Positions 38,902 through 47,223 of a stretch of DNA of 64,000 nt are shown one piece after another; the stretch's first letter is position 1, and every line of letters starts with the position of its first letter. The notes beneath the pieces were generated by a model. It made no database searches and was not told the DNA's origin. It saw only the letters and a program-made list of their open reading frames with translations. Origin of the DNA: Blautia_A ammoniilytica (GTDB lineage Bacteria > Bacillota > Clostridia > Lachnospirales > Lachnospiraceae); contig NZ_JAOQJL010000009.1 in NCBI RefSeq assembly GCF_025566965.1, positions 1-64,000 of the forward strand, written 5' to 3'. The position numbers and the translations under genes are program-made.

Positions 38902-40359
38902 ATGATTAATAAAACTGCAGGAAAAGCATTGTTATTAAGTGTGGCAGCATTTTCGGTTATGATGACAGGATGCGGTTCTAATAAGGCCACAGAGGCTGCC
39001 AATGAAAGTGTGGAAACTGAAAAGGAAGGAAAAGGTGACAGCGAGGCGGCGGTTACTGAAGTACCTAAGAAAGAGGAAGCGGATGCAAAAGAGCCAGAGG
39101 AAGAAGAGCCGGCAACGATAGTAGGGGTTCTTTTTTCTACAGACCGGCAGGATGAAAGGCATACATTAGAAGAAGAAGAGCTTCTTCAACAGCTTGAAAA
39201 TGCAGGGTATGAGCCAAAAGCTTATTATGCAGAGAATGATACGGATACCCAGATCAACCAGATCCGCCAGGCAAAAGAAGAAGCAGCCGCTTTGGTGATT
39301 TCCCCTGTAGACGAATATTCTCTTACAGAGGTGTTGGAAGAGATAAAGCAGGATTCAGATCCGATACCAGTATTTGCCTATGATAAGCTGATCCGTGATA
39401 CTGATGCAGTCAATTATTATGTTACCTTTAATACAAGAAAAGCAGGGAATGAAGCTGGGGATACCATTATAAAAAATGCAGAGCTGGAAAAGGCAAGAGA
39501 AAATAAGGAATCAAAAACCATCGAATTTCTTATGGGCTCTCCAGATGATGGAGGAGCACTGTTTTTCTATAATGGTCTGATGGAAAGCCTGCAGGAGTAT
39601 CTGGATGATGGTACACTGGTATGCAGTTCCCAGAAATCTTCGTTTGATGATTCTGCTATAATGAGATGGAGCGAGGACAGTGCCAGATCCAGATTTGAAG
39701 AGATTATAAAAGAGAATTACCAGGAAGAGGGAACCCCGGATATCATCTGTACAGCCTATGATGGATTTGCCAGTCAGGTAATACAGGTACTGAAGGAAGA
39801 AGGAATCTCCCAGGAAGCCTGGCCAATGATCACCGGTGTAGGTGCGGAAGCTGATTCTGTAAAGGAAATTGCCTTGGATCAGCAGGATTTTACTTTGTTC
39901 CTGGATGGAAGGGAGCTGGCAAAGGCCTGCGCAGATATGGTGGATACTTATCTTAAGGGAGATAAGCCGGAGGTGAATGACTATGAGCAGTATGATAATG
40001 GAAAGAAGATCATAGGTACTTATACTTGTGAGGCACAGGTGATTGACAAGGATAATTACCAGATCCTTGTAGATAATGGTTTTTATATGAAATCTCAGAT
40101 CGTTCCAGATCCAACTGCAACGCCGGCACCAACCGAAAGCCCGGCGCCAACCGAAAGCCCGGCACCAACCGAAAGCCCGGCGCCAACCGAAAGCCCGGCA
40201 CCAACCGAAAGTCCGGCACCAACCGAAAGCCCGGCACCAACCGAAAGCCCGGCGCCAACCGAAAGCCCGGCGCCAACCGAAAATCCCACGCCAACCAAAA
40301 CACTGACCTCAACCAAAACACCTGCAGCAACAAAGGAAGAAAGTTCAGGAAAGGATTGA
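38902..40359 (+). CDS. Sugar-type ABC transporter substrate-binding lipoprotein with PAPTES tail
   Basis: The 485-aa lipoprotein has a lipobox (SVMMTGCGSN, Cys at residue 24), an acidic linker and a periplasmic-binding fold of the type-1 sugar family (about 70-400: GVLFSTDRQDERHTLEEEEL, ALVISPVDEYSLTEVL, EFLMGSPDDGGALFFYNGLM, DIICTAYDGFASQVIQVL). The C terminus carries nine PAPTES-type hexapeptides plus a degenerate Thr/Lys-rich end, placed after the domain like a surface spacer, although the N-terminal lipid would anchor the other end. No permease or ATPase gene is adjacent, so it may be a sensor or an orphan binding protein. Confidence 0.8.
   Translation: MINKTAGKALLLSVAAFSVMMTGCGSNKATEAANESVETEKEGKGDSEAAVTEVPKKEEADAKEPEEEEPATIVGVLFSTDRQDERHTLEEEELLQQLENAGYEPKAYYAENDTDTQINQIRQAKEEAAALVISPVDEYSLTEVLEEIKQDSDPIPVFAYDKLIRDTDAVNYYVTFNTRKAGNEAGDTIIKNAELEKARENKESKTIEFLMGSPDDGGALFFYNGLMESLQEYLDDGTLVCSSQKSSFDDSAIMRWSEDSARSRFEEIIKENYQEEGTPDIICTAYDGFASQVIQVLKEEGISQEAWPMITGVGAEADSVKEIALDQQDFTLFLDGRELAKACADMVDTYLKGDKPEVNDYEQYDNGKKIIGTYTCEAQVIDKDNYQILVDNGFYMKSQIVPDPTATPAPTESPAPTESPAPTESPAPTESPAPTESPAPTESPAPTESPAPTESPAPTENPTPTKTLTSTKTPAATKEESSGKD
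40123..40284 (+). repeat. Nine 18-bp tandem repeats encoding PAPTES
   Basis: Nine contiguous copies of CCGGC[AG]CCAACCGAAAG[CT] (last copy ends AAT). Variation is confined to synonymous third positions and the last unit, which points to recent expansion. The copy number may vary between strains. Confidence 0.95.
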
Positions 40360-40425
40360 ACTTCTTTGAAGAATAGCGTATCATGATATTAATTTACAAT
40401 ACGCCCAGAAAAAAGGAGAAAAAAC

Positions 40426-40998
40426 ATGAAGCTTTTAAAAGACCGTATTCTTAAGGATGGAGTTGTGAAGCCTGGAAGTATTCTTAAGGTAGACAGTTTC
40501 CTGAACCATCAAATGGATATTGATCTGATCAATGAGATCGGAAAGGAGTTTAAGGCGCGGTTTGCTGACTGCCCGATTACAAAGATCCTTACTATTGAGG
40601 CTTCAGGCATTGGGATCGCCTGTATTGCAGCACAGTATTTCCATGTACCGGTAGTATTTGCCAAGAAAGCACAGAGCGTTAATCTGGATGGGGAGATGTA
40701 TACTACAAAGGTAGAATCCTTTACCCACAAGAAAGTTTATGATGTGATCCTTGCAAAACGGTTCCTCACAGAGCAGGATCATGTTCTTCTGATCGATGAT
40801 TTCCTTGCAAATGGATGTGCCCTTTTGGGACTGATCGATATTGTAAAGAAATCCGGAGCTACCCTTGAGGGAGCCGGTATTGTGATTGAGAAAGGCTTCC
40901 AGTCTGGTGGACAGCAGATCCGTGATATGGGTGTTCGTCTGGAATCCCTTGCCATCATTGAGTCCATGAGCGATACATCTCTTACATTCAGGGAATAA
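40426..40998 (+). CDS. xpt: Xanthine phosphoribosyltransferase
   Basis: The 190-aa enzyme turns xanthine and PRPP into XMP for purine salvage. LKDRILKDGVVKPGSILKVD, ILTIEASGIGIACIAA, the KAQSVNL segment and the PRPP loop VLLIDDFLANG are typical. Length equals Bacillus Xpt. The start follows AAAAAGGAGAAAAAAC. No purine riboswitch fits into the 66-nt gap upstream, unlike in Bacillus. Degenerate tandem repeats and a strong terminator follow. Confidence 0.96.
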   Translation: MKLLKDRILKDGVVKPGSILKVDSFLNHQMDIDLINEIGKEFKARFADCPITKILTIEASGIGIACIAAQYFHVPVVFAKKAQSVNLDGEMYTTKVESFTHKKVYDVILAKRFLTEQDHVLLIDDFLANGCALLGLIDIVKKSGATLEGAGIVIEKGFQSGGQQIRDMGVRLESLAIIESMSDTSLTFRE

Positions 40999-41010
40999 AG
41001 CCACTGACCG

Positions 41011-41102
41011 TACAAGAGATACCAGACCATATAAGAGATATCAAATCATACAAAAGTATCAGAACGTACAAAAGTGTCAGATCATACAAAAGTATCAGAT
41101 AG
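41011..41102. repeat. Five degenerate 18-19-bp tandem repeats behind xpt
   Basis: Units starting TA[CT]A[AC]AAG at 41011, 41030, 41049, 41067 and 41085 share the pattern TACAAAAGTATCAGAtca with a few changes. They fill the space between the xpt stop and its terminator. I see no coding role. Confidence 0.7.
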
Positions 41103-41107
41103 TATAA

Positions 41108-41166
41108 GAAGCCCTTAGAAAGGCGGCACATTACAGATGTGCGCCTGATCCAAGGGCTTCTTTTTC
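41108..41166 (+). terminator. Two-tier rho-independent terminator of xpt
   Basis: An outer stem GAAGCCCTT/AAGGGCTTC encloses an inner AGGCGGCACAT/ATGTGCGCCT hairpin and is followed by a T run. Confidence 0.85.
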
Positions 41167-41207
41167 GTTTGAGCAGGCATAAATGCCTGGCATTAGTATC
41201 TTTGGAG

Positions 41208-41558
41208 TTATACTTTGATCTGTTTTTCAAGGATATCCAGAATCTCCTGCATACCAACAATCTGGTCACGGTATGCAGTGTCACATAGCCGGATAAGCTC
41301 CTGCCGGACAAACTCCTTGCGGGTTATGCATGGATGAAATGTTCTTGCATATACATTTGACACAAGGACATGATCTCCTACACAGACAGCCCCTTTTTCA
41401 AGGAGTCTCTTCATGGTCTGTGCAACAGATGCCACGCTGACTTTCTGATCCCTCATACTTTCTGCGATTTCGCTGTTTGTCAGTTCATGCTGACTTTCCC
41501 ACAGAACCTTCATAACTTCCTGTTCCATGGGCGTTAATCCTTTGTCTGGCTTTCTCAT
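41208..41558 (-). CDS. BlaI/MecI/CopY-family transcriptional repressor
   Basis: The 116-aa winged-helix protein reads KGLTPMEQEVMKVLWESQHE at the start, followed by the recognition part SVASVAQTMKRLLEKGAVC. Family members repress beta-lactamase or copper-transport genes and are inactivated by proteolysis through a BlaR1 partner or by metal. No blaR1 or beta-lactamase gene is nearby, so this is an orphan regulator; FHPCITRKEF replaces the usual cleavage segment. AGGGAGGAG precedes the start. Confidence 0.85.
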   Translation of the reverse strand: MRKPDKGLTPMEQEVMKVLWESQHELTNSEIAESMRDQKVSVASVAQTMKRLLEKGAVCVGDHVLVSNVYARTFHPCITRKEFVRQELIRLCDTAYRDQIVGMQEILDILEKQIKV

Positions 41559-41625
41559 ACTTTTCTCCTCCCTGTCACAGCTGAAGTCTTGCTTTTCTAT
41601 TATGATAGTGCATAAGACTTTGCAG

Positions 41626-41646
41626 TTGATGACAAATGCCCATCAA
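41626..41646. promoter_or_regulatory. Possible operator of the BlaI-type gene
   Basis: TTGATG and CATCAA separated by 9 nt lie 68-88 bp before the start of the BlaI-type gene, in the 142-nt gap behind the transporter permease. Weak, but a plausible dimer site for autoregulation. Confidence 0.25.
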
Positions 41647-41700
41647 TGATTCGTGATTAATTTTATCATAATTTATAATTGATGTAAACTATATTGGGCT

Positions 41701-43242
41701 TTATAAAATATGATTAATCTTGACTGAAATCATGTCAATGAGCCAAACCAGCAGGATCAGGCCCAAAAGGATCGCACCGGCCTTTTCCCAGGCATACTGA
41801 TTCATGGAAAAGATCAATGGTGCACCAATGCCGCCAGCACCTACAAGACCAAGCACAGAGGCTTCACGGATATTTACATCAAACCGATACAGGAAGATGG
41901 AGATGAAGATTGGTTTTAGCTGTGGCAAAATACCATGGCATATAGCAGGTACCGGATGAACTCCCATAGCCAGCAGAGCGCGATAAGCTTTCAAATCTAT
42001 GGCGTCCAGGGCTTCTGTAAAGCGTTTTGTAAGAAGGCCGATACTGCACATGGAAAGAGTAAGAACTCCTGTAAAGGGTCCAGGGCCAGATACACGGATA
42101 AAAATCAGTCCATAGATGAGAAAAGGAATGGATCGGATGGCAATAATCAACAGATTGAAAATAAAGGCAACAGATCCAGGTACAAAACGTCTGGTATTCA
42201 CAAAGGACAGAGGAATCGAGAAAACCGTACCAATTACAGTGCCTGCAAAAGCGATGCAAAGAGTTTCCAGGATAAGGGTAAAAAGTCCGTCTTTCTTAGT
42301 GGAAAAGAAGAAGCTCCAGTCTGGTGACAGAAAACCGGAAAACATATTTTTCATGGTCTGAAGGCTTGTTCTGCCAAAATCCGGAGGAGACAGAGTGATG
42401 GTGCAAACAACAAACAGGGCTGTCAGAAAAAATAGCAGCAGCTTTATGTACTTTTTTTTCAATGTGCATTCTTTTCGGATCAGGGCGGCCAGATAGCGGC
42501 TAAGGTTTTCAATAGTGAAAACAGCCAGGAAGAGTACCAGTAAAATGGCTCCTACTTTTTCATACTCCAGCCAGGATATTTTTTCGTTCAGAAGAAGACC
42601 AATTCCTCCTGCACCTACATAACCAAGAATAGAACTGTGACGCACATTGGTTTCCAACATATATAGTGCGTTGGTGAAAAAAGAGGGGGCTATTTCCGGG
42701 AAAAGCCCGTGGATGTATGCTGGGAAACGAGACACTCCCATGGTTCGAAGTGCCTGATAAGCCAATGGAGAGGCAGCTTCCATATCCTGATAGGTAAGCC
42801 GGGTCATAATGGCAAAGGTATACAAGGTGATGGCAAAGGTGCCGGCAAAGGTCCCAAGACCGAAGAGAAAGGTGGCACAAAGAGCAAGGATCAGTGCTGG
42901 GAAAGACCGCAGGATTTGTATGAGAAAACGGAGAACATAACGGATCCATTTTGGAAAATCCATGGAACCTGCACATGCAGGTGCCAGGATACAAGCCAGT
43001 ACTGAGCCGATCACAGTACCTGTAACAGACATCTGTATGGTGTAAAACAGTGGGGTAAGAATATGTGGAATATAAGCAAAATCCATAGGAAACATGCCGG
43101 ATAGAAGATCAGTAAGATGACTCCGGCGCTTCCAGAACAGGACAGGATCACACTGTGTATAGACTACTGTAAAAAGAAACAGACATAAAAAAAGAAGGAA
43201 GCAGGCTAGTCCTTTCCATCTGTTTTTACTGCTTCTGGTCAT
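41701..43242 (-). CDS. PhnE-type ABC transporter permease, tandem fusion
   Basis: The 513-aa protein joins two PhnE-like permeases. Each half has about five to six helices and its own EAA-type loop with the final SSILGYVGAGGIGLLL (about residue 210) and EASVLGLVGAGGIGAPLI (about residue 475). Classical PhnE is about 270 aa and works as a dimer, so this fusion supplies the whole pore. It overlaps the ATPase gene by 4 nt and ends the minus-strand operon. By sequence it is a phosphonate-family system; the TPP-riboswitch-like leader upstream suggests a thiamine-related substrate. Confidence 0.85.
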   Translation of the reverse strand: MTRSSKNRWKGLACFLLFLCLFLFTVVYTQCDPVLFWKRRSHLTDLLSGMFPMDFAYIPHILTPLFYTIQMSVTGTVIGSVLACILAPACAGSMDFPKWIRYVLRFLIQILRSFPALILALCATFLFGLGTFAGTFAITLYTFAIMTRLTYQDMEAASPLAYQALRTMGVSRFPAYIHGLFPEIAPSFFTNALYMLETNVRHSSILGYVGAGGIGLLLNEKISWLEYEKVGAILLVLFLAVFTIENLSRYLAALIRKECTLKKKYIKLLLFFLTALFVVCTITLSPPDFGRTSLQTMKNMFSGFLSPDWSFFFSTKKDGLFTLILETLCIAFAGTVIGTVFSIPLSFVNTRRFVPGSVAFIFNLLIIAIRSIPFLIYGLIFIRVSGPGPFTGVLTLSMCSIGLLTKRFTEALDAIDLKAYRALLAMGVHPVPAICHGILPQLKPIFISIFLYRFDVNIREASVLGLVGAGGIGAPLIFSMNQYAWEKAGAILLGLILLVWLIDMISVKINHIL

Positions 43243-44030
43243 AGTCCCACATCCTTTCGGTTTTTATTCAGAGAACAGACACTGGAATTTCCGTAAATGG
43301 TACGGATTACAGAATCATTTATTTCATCAGGGGAACCATCGAACACAATTCTGCCATTGTTAAGTCCGATGAGACGGTGGGAAAATTCCATGGAAAGCTC
43401 CAGATTGTGGCTGTTCATAAGAACTGTTACTCCATCTTTTTGTTGAATATCTTTTAAAAGAGACAGTATTTGACGGCCTGTAACAGGATCAAGAGAAGCG
43501 ATAGGTTCATCTGCCAGAAGCAGAGAAGGCTGCCGCATTAAGGCCCGGGCAATGGCTGTCCGCTGCTTCTGTCCGCCGGACAGGTTCTTTACCGGCTCTT
43601 GTTCTTTTTCGGCCAGACCGACCCGGGTAAGCAGCTGAAGGGCCTTTTCTGTACGTGCAGTACCATAAAGCCCCAGAACAGCAGGGAAAAAGCTCATGTC
43701 AGGAAGTGTAGCGGTAAGCACATTCTCTAGACAGGAACTGTTTTCCACAAGGCAGAAATCCTGATAAATAGTAGACATGTTCTTCTTAAACTGCCGTTTT
43801 TGTTGTCTGCGAATGTTCTCCATAGGATGATCATCTATAAGGATCTGGCCTTTTGTGCAGTCTTCCGTTCCATTTAACAGGCGGAACAGGGTTGTTTTTC
43901 CTGCACCGGAAGGACCGATCACAGAGACGAATTCTCCCTGGGAAATGGAAAAGCTAATGTCTTCCAGTGCAGTAACATGATTTTTAAATGCTTTATGAAT
44001 ATGCTGGATCTGGAGCTTTATGGGAATCAC
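43239..44030 (-). CDS. PhnC-type ABC transporter ATPase
   Basis: The 263-aa ATPase has Walker A GPSGAGKTTL (about residues 39-48), Q-loop, signature LSGGQKQRTAIARAL, Walker B LLLADEPIASLD and the switch histidine in VLMNSHNLELSME. It belongs to the PhnC family (phosphonate/phosphate import). It starts 5 nt behind the binding-protein gene and overlaps the permease gene, a typical three-gene import operon. Confidence 0.88.
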   Translation of the reverse strand: MIPIKLQIQHIHKAFKNHVTALEDISFSISQGEFVSVIGPSGAGKTTLFRLLNGTEDCTKGQILIDDHPMENIRRQQKRQFKKNMSTIYQDFCLVENSSCLENVLTATLPDMSFFPAVLGLYGTARTEKALQLLTRVGLAEKEQEPVKNLSGGQKQRTAIARALMRQPSLLLADEPIASLDPVTGRQILSLLKDIQQKDGVTVLMNSHNLELSMEFSHRLIGLNNGRIVFDGSPDEINDSVIRTIYGNSSVCSLNKNRKDVGL

Positions 44031-44035
44031 CTTCC

Positions 44036-45067
44036 TTATTCTTCGGATTTCAGAAGTTTCTGTGCCTCACGTTCACCGTCATAATTGGAGTCGTCGCCCC
44101 ATTCATAGCCAACCTGGCTGAAGACGCTGATGATATCCTTTCCTTCTTCCGTCTGAGCGATTTCGATGAAAGAATCTCCAAGAGCCTGTCGGAAATCCTG
44201 GTCAGCCATTGTCTCAGAAGTTTTACTGTAAGCGATCATATCATTGTAGATCTTGTCTGTTACTCCGATCACGCCTGTCTGGTTTATCATATCGTCAGTA
44301 CCGCCAAAGGTTTCTTTCCATTCCGGTGCATATTTGGTGCGGATGTGCGCATAGGATACCATTATATCTGCCTGTCCGGATGCAAGTCTGGCAAGAGACG
44401 TGGTATAAGAATCAGATTCTACAGCATGATCCAGATCGCTGATTCCTTTGCCATAACGTTGAAGGAGCCACAGGCTGGGGTAAATATATCCGGAAGCAGA
44501 GGTTGGCCCCATAACAGCCCAGGTAGCATCGTTTAAATCATCCCAGGTAAGCTCTTCACCATTATTCACCTTTTCAAGAAGTGCCTGCCCTTTTTCACTT
44601 GGACCTGCAAGAAAGATGGAACGGTAATAGGTGGACATGTCATCCGTATTTTCTTCAACCGTGCCATCATTCCAGTCTTTCGGGTCATCAGAGTCCTTGT
44701 TGATTCCGTAGCGGAGTGCAGTGAGAAGCACATCGCAGTCATCAGAGAAAAGTACGTAATTGCCTCCGGAAATAAAGCCGATATCTGCACTTCCTGCGCT
44801 TAATGCCTGTCCTACTGCTGTGTAGCTGGTGCCCACAGTCATGTCTACATTTTCTACATCATAGCCTTTTTCCAGAAGGGTTTCTTTTAAAAGGTTTTCC
44901 AGCGGCTCGGTAGCAGTTGTAATAGTATCAGAGTCTGCGTATGGGGAGAATGCGATTTTTAATGAGTCAATGGTTTTGGCATCAGAAGCAAATGCCAAGC
45001 TGGTGTTTCCTAAGGTAAGTCCCAGGCAGAGAGCCAGAGAGAGTGCTGATGTGTTTCTTTTCTTCAT
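44036..45067 (-). CDS. PhnD-type ABC transporter substrate-binding protein
   Basis: The 343-aa protein has a signal peptide (LSLALCLGLTLGNTSLAFAS) with an AxA-type site and no lipobox cysteine. The mature part follows the PhnD pattern: LKIAFSPYADSDTITTATEP, GTSYTAVGQALSAGSADIGF and SASGYIYPSLWLLQRYGK. Family members bind phosphonates, phosphite or similar small anions. A riboswitch-like leader points to a thiamine-related ligand. ATG 45067 follows ATGGAGGACTTTGTA; an open frame to 45166 includes riboswitch sequence. Confidence 0.85.
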   Translation of the reverse strand: MKKRNTSALSLALCLGLTLGNTSLAFASDAKTIDSLKIAFSPYADSDTITTATEPLENLLKETLLEKGYDVENVDMTVGTSYTAVGQALSAGSADIGFISGGNYVLFSDDCDVLLTALRYGINKDSDDPKDWNDGTVEENTDDMSTYYRSIFLAGPSEKGQALLEKVNNGEELTWDDLNDATWAVMGPTSASGYIYPSLWLLQRYGKGISDLDHAVESDSYTTSLARLASGQADIMVSYAHIRTKYAPEWKETFGGTDDMINQTGVIGVTDKIYNDMIAYSKTSETMADQDFRQALGDSFIEIAQTEEGKDIISVFSQVGYEWGDDSNYDGEREAQKLLKSEE

Positions 45068-45102
45068 TACAAAGTCCTCCATAAATTTGATTATCTGCCA
45101 AA

Positions 45103-45130
45103 TAAAAAAGTACATACCGCAGCATGTACT
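45103..45130 (-). terminator. Intrinsic terminator of the riboswitch expression platform
   Basis: On the minus strand AGTACAT-GCTGCGGT-ATGTACT is followed by TTTTTTAT. It lies between the aptamer and the binding-protein gene, as expected for transcriptional riboswitch control. Confidence 0.8.
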
Positions 45131-45148
45131 GAAGAAATGACTTTCAGG

Positions 45149-45243
45149 CAGATGCTGACAATCCACCTATATAAGGCGGACAGGTTTCGGTCGATCCTTA
45201 CGGGATCCTCTCAGCCTGGAAATACAGGCTCCCTCGCAATCTG
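45149..45243 (-). ncRNA. TPP (thiamine pyrophosphate) riboswitch-like aptamer
   Basis: On the minus strand P1 is CAGAT/ATCTG. Inside it are GAGGGAGCC, a P3 stem AGCCTG/CAGGCT, the hallmark CTGAGAGG, an optional hairpin GATCC/GGATC, GACCGAAACCTG and a P4/P5 arm TCCGCC/GGTGGA with TGTCAGC. The order and the CTGAGA and ACCTG boxes fit the TPP aptamer; P2 is short, which lowers certainty. The 3' strand ATCTGCC is also complementary to GGCAGAT just behind the terminator, an alternative pairing for switching. Confidence 0.65.
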
Positions 45244-45249
45244 GTTTTC

Positions 45250-45350
45250 GTCATCATATTTTAAGAATGCACCGGCAATCTTGTTAAGATGCCGGAGATT
45301 ATATTGATCGCAGCGGCAGGGCGCTCCCCCTTCCGCTGCATTCCGTTAAC
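45250..45350 (-). ncRNA. Additional folded 5' leader segment upstream of the aptamer
   Basis: Between the promoter and the aptamer the minus strand holds two strong hairpins, GCAGCGG/CCGCTGC and CCGGCATCTT/AAGATTGCCGG, and a competing outer pair GAATGCA/TGCATTC that would close both into a three-way junction. No known RNA family is recognised. It could be a second aptamer or a folding aid. Confidence 0.4.
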
Positions 45351-45358
45351 CGAGAATG

Positions 45359-45387
45359 ATTGTATCATATCTCTATAAAAAACACAA
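45359..45387 (-). promoter_or_regulatory. Sigma-A promoter of the PhnDCE-type operon
   Basis: On the minus strand TTGTGT (45382-45387), a 17-nt spacer and TACAAT (45359-45364). The transcript begins about 280 nt before the binding-protein gene and includes the riboswitch-like leader. Confidence 0.75.
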
Positions 45388-45399
45388 TAGGGCGTGTGA

Positions 45400-46512
45400 C
45401 TATGGACGGGCAGGGATAACTGGCTGCTTATCTCTCTGACGCCAGATACGTCCTATCGCATCGTAATCAATCACACCAGTATCCATATAATGGAACAGCA
45501 AATCCTTCATATCCTGACCCCAGGTATCACGAATCCCATCAATGTATCCCCAGTAAGACTGGGCAAGCTCCAGGAGACGGCATCCTGCAAGAAAATCAAT
45601 GGCTTCAAAATCAGAAGCAGAAGACGGAGTATTTTTACCGCCGGCCTCCTGATAACCATCAAAAAAAGCTTTCTCAGCTTCTTCAAAGCAGGTATGGTCA
45701 TAAAAGTTGTAAAGGAAGAACCGGAAACCATAGAACTCAAGGGCAGCAGGTGCTGCCTGTGCAGATTCCAGGTCAAAATATCCGGTAGGAACGCCCTGTG
45801 CATCTGTGAAGAAATTCTCAGCATGCATGTCTGTAAAAACTAATACAGGAGGCATTTTGTCTTTATCAAAATAAGGACGTAAGGCTTCCAGCTTTTCATG
45901 GAAAAATCTGGTTACAACTGTCTGTTCTGAAGGGGTAAAGACCTCTTTTTGCTGACAGCGGAGAAGCCGCATGTCCACAACCTGAAGAAAACGGTCTGAA
46001 AAATTAGTCATATCAGAAGGCTCGATCACAGAGTCTTCCATAATATTCCCAAAGGAGGGAAAGGTAATATTCTGAATGCGTGCAAAATCACGGCCAAGAT
46101 ATTTCATACTGTCAAGAAATACCTTTTTGGAGTAACCGCTTTGTACCATACACTCTTTCTGGGAGATACCACTCATTCTTTCAAGGAGGATAAACTTCCC
46201 GTAAGGAGAGTCATGTACTCCGTACACTTCCGGTGTAGGAACATTTGCTTGCTGACGGATCATACGGAAAAGATATGCTTCCCTTCCAAGGGAAAGTGTA
46301 CCGCCAAACAAAGTGTCTTTATTTTCCTGTGAAAGCCCTTCTTCTGTTTCTCTGACTCTGGCGAATTTACAGATAGCTGGTTTGCCACCTGCCAGAGTTA
46401 CATCAAATACATAGTGGTTGCTTCCCTCGTTGATCTGGCTGATAGCATCCACAGTATATCCGCATTCTGTAAGGGCCTTTCTGGCTTTTTCCACATCAAT
46501 ACTCTGTGCCAT
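45400..46512 (-). CDS. APH-fold phosphotransferase (choline/aminoglycoside kinase-like)
   Basis: The 370-aa protein has the APH kinase fold: an N-terminal lobe with EGSNHYVFDV and the lysine in AICKFARV, the catalytic loop VLVFTDMHAENFF with Asp and Asn, and the metal aspartate in GYFDLESAQAAP. The usual HGD box is changed to TDMH, as in some small-molecule kinases. Substrates of the family include choline, thiamine, homoserine and aminoglycosides; none can be assigned. It lies behind the YheO-type regulator gene (22 nt gap), probably co-transcribed, and in front of the TPP-controlled operon. Confidence 0.75.
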   Translation of the reverse strand: MAQSIDVEKARKALTECGYTVDAISQINEGSNHYVFDVTLAGGKPAICKFARVRETEEGLSQENKDTLFGGTLSLGREAYLFRMIRQQANVPTPEVYGVHDSPYGKFILLERMSGISQKECMVQSGYSKKVFLDSMKYLGRDFARIQNITFPSFGNIMEDSVIEPSDMTNFSDRFLQVVDMRLLRCQQKEVFTPSEQTVVTRFFHEKLEALRPYFDKDKMPPVLVFTDMHAENFFTDAQGVPTGYFDLESAQAAPAALEFYGFRFFLYNFYDHTCFEEAEKAFFDGYQEAGGKNTPSSASDFEAIDFLAGCRLLELAQSYWGYIDGIRDTWGQDMKDLLFHYMDTGVIDYDAIGRIWRQRDKQPVIPARP

Positions 46513-46534
46513 ATTAAATATTTGTCCTTTTTAT

Positions 46535-47194
46535 TTATTGTTTTGTCTCCAGTTGATGAAGATATCGATAAATCGTGGCTTTGGAACTGCCAAGTTTATC
46601 AGCCACTTCGTTGACGGAGCCTTTTGCCAGGAAAACACCTCTGCTGTCCATTTCACGGATAGTAGAAATCTTTTCGTTGGCAGTCAGTCTGTTAGGAGGA
46701 GCTCCGAAACGGATGGTAGCTTCCTCCAGAACCCTGTCTATGATCTCTGTCACAGACAGGGTAAGTGCTTCATAAGATTGTTTTGGTGAACTGCTATGCT
46801 TGGATTTACGGAGAACATTATGATCCTGTTCTCCGCTGATCAGCATATCCATCATCTTGCGCAGGCGTACAAACTCACCAACGCACTGGTTGACCGTAAG
46901 CAACCCCTCAAGAGTACCATTGGCATCACGGATGAATAGCGTTGCTGAACGGACCTTTTCCCCTGTTTTGGACAGAGTCCGGTAATTGATATTGTAGGGA
47001 ATATTCCTGCACTCTGGATTTTGGATCAGAGCCTGTTGCATTTCTCCGATAGGAGCACCTTCGAAGCGCTCTTCGTCCATGGAATTCTCAATCAGAAGAA
47101 TATTCTCAGTGTCACAAAGAATCACTTCCGTATTGGAACCCATATAAAGGGCAAGGAATTCAACAATAGGTCTGTAAAAATCAACATTCAGCAT
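46535..47194 (-). CDS. YheO/DauR-family transcriptional regulator (PAS-like plus HTH)
   Basis: The 219-aa protein has an N-terminal YheO-like PAS domain (about residues 5-120: PIVEFLALYMGSNTEVILCD, ending LEGLLTVNQ) and a C-terminal HTH_22 domain (ANEKISTIREMDSRGVFLAK, then SVNEVADKLGSSKATIYRYL). DauR, the best known member, controls D-arginine catabolism; other members regulate amino-acid breakdown. It lies behind the tryptophanase gene and may respond to an amino acid or to indole-related compounds. GGAGAACCTACT precedes the start. Confidence 0.88.
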   Translation of the reverse strand: MLNVDFYRPIVEFLALYMGSNTEVILCDTENILLIENSMDEERFEGAPIGEMQQALIQNPECRNIPYNINYRTLSKTGEKVRSATLFIRDANGTLEGLLTVNQCVGEFVRLRKMMDMLISGEQDHNVLRKSKHSSSPKQSYEALTLSVTEIIDRVLEEATIRFGAPPNRLTANEKISTIREMDSRGVFLAKGSVNEVADKLGSSKATIYRYLHQLETKQ

Positions 47195-47223
47195 AGTAGG
47201 TTCTCCTTTAAGGAAGATTATTG

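Noticed and set aside
40095..40316. Glycine/valine/alanine repeat protein on the minus strand behind the binding lipoprotein
   Set aside because: It is only the reverse reading of the PAPTES repeat; the plus frame continues a secreted protein.
40360..40425. Possible purine riboswitch before xpt
   Set aside because: The gap is 66 nt and lacks the conserved aptamer loops and stems; only a ribosome-binding site is visible.
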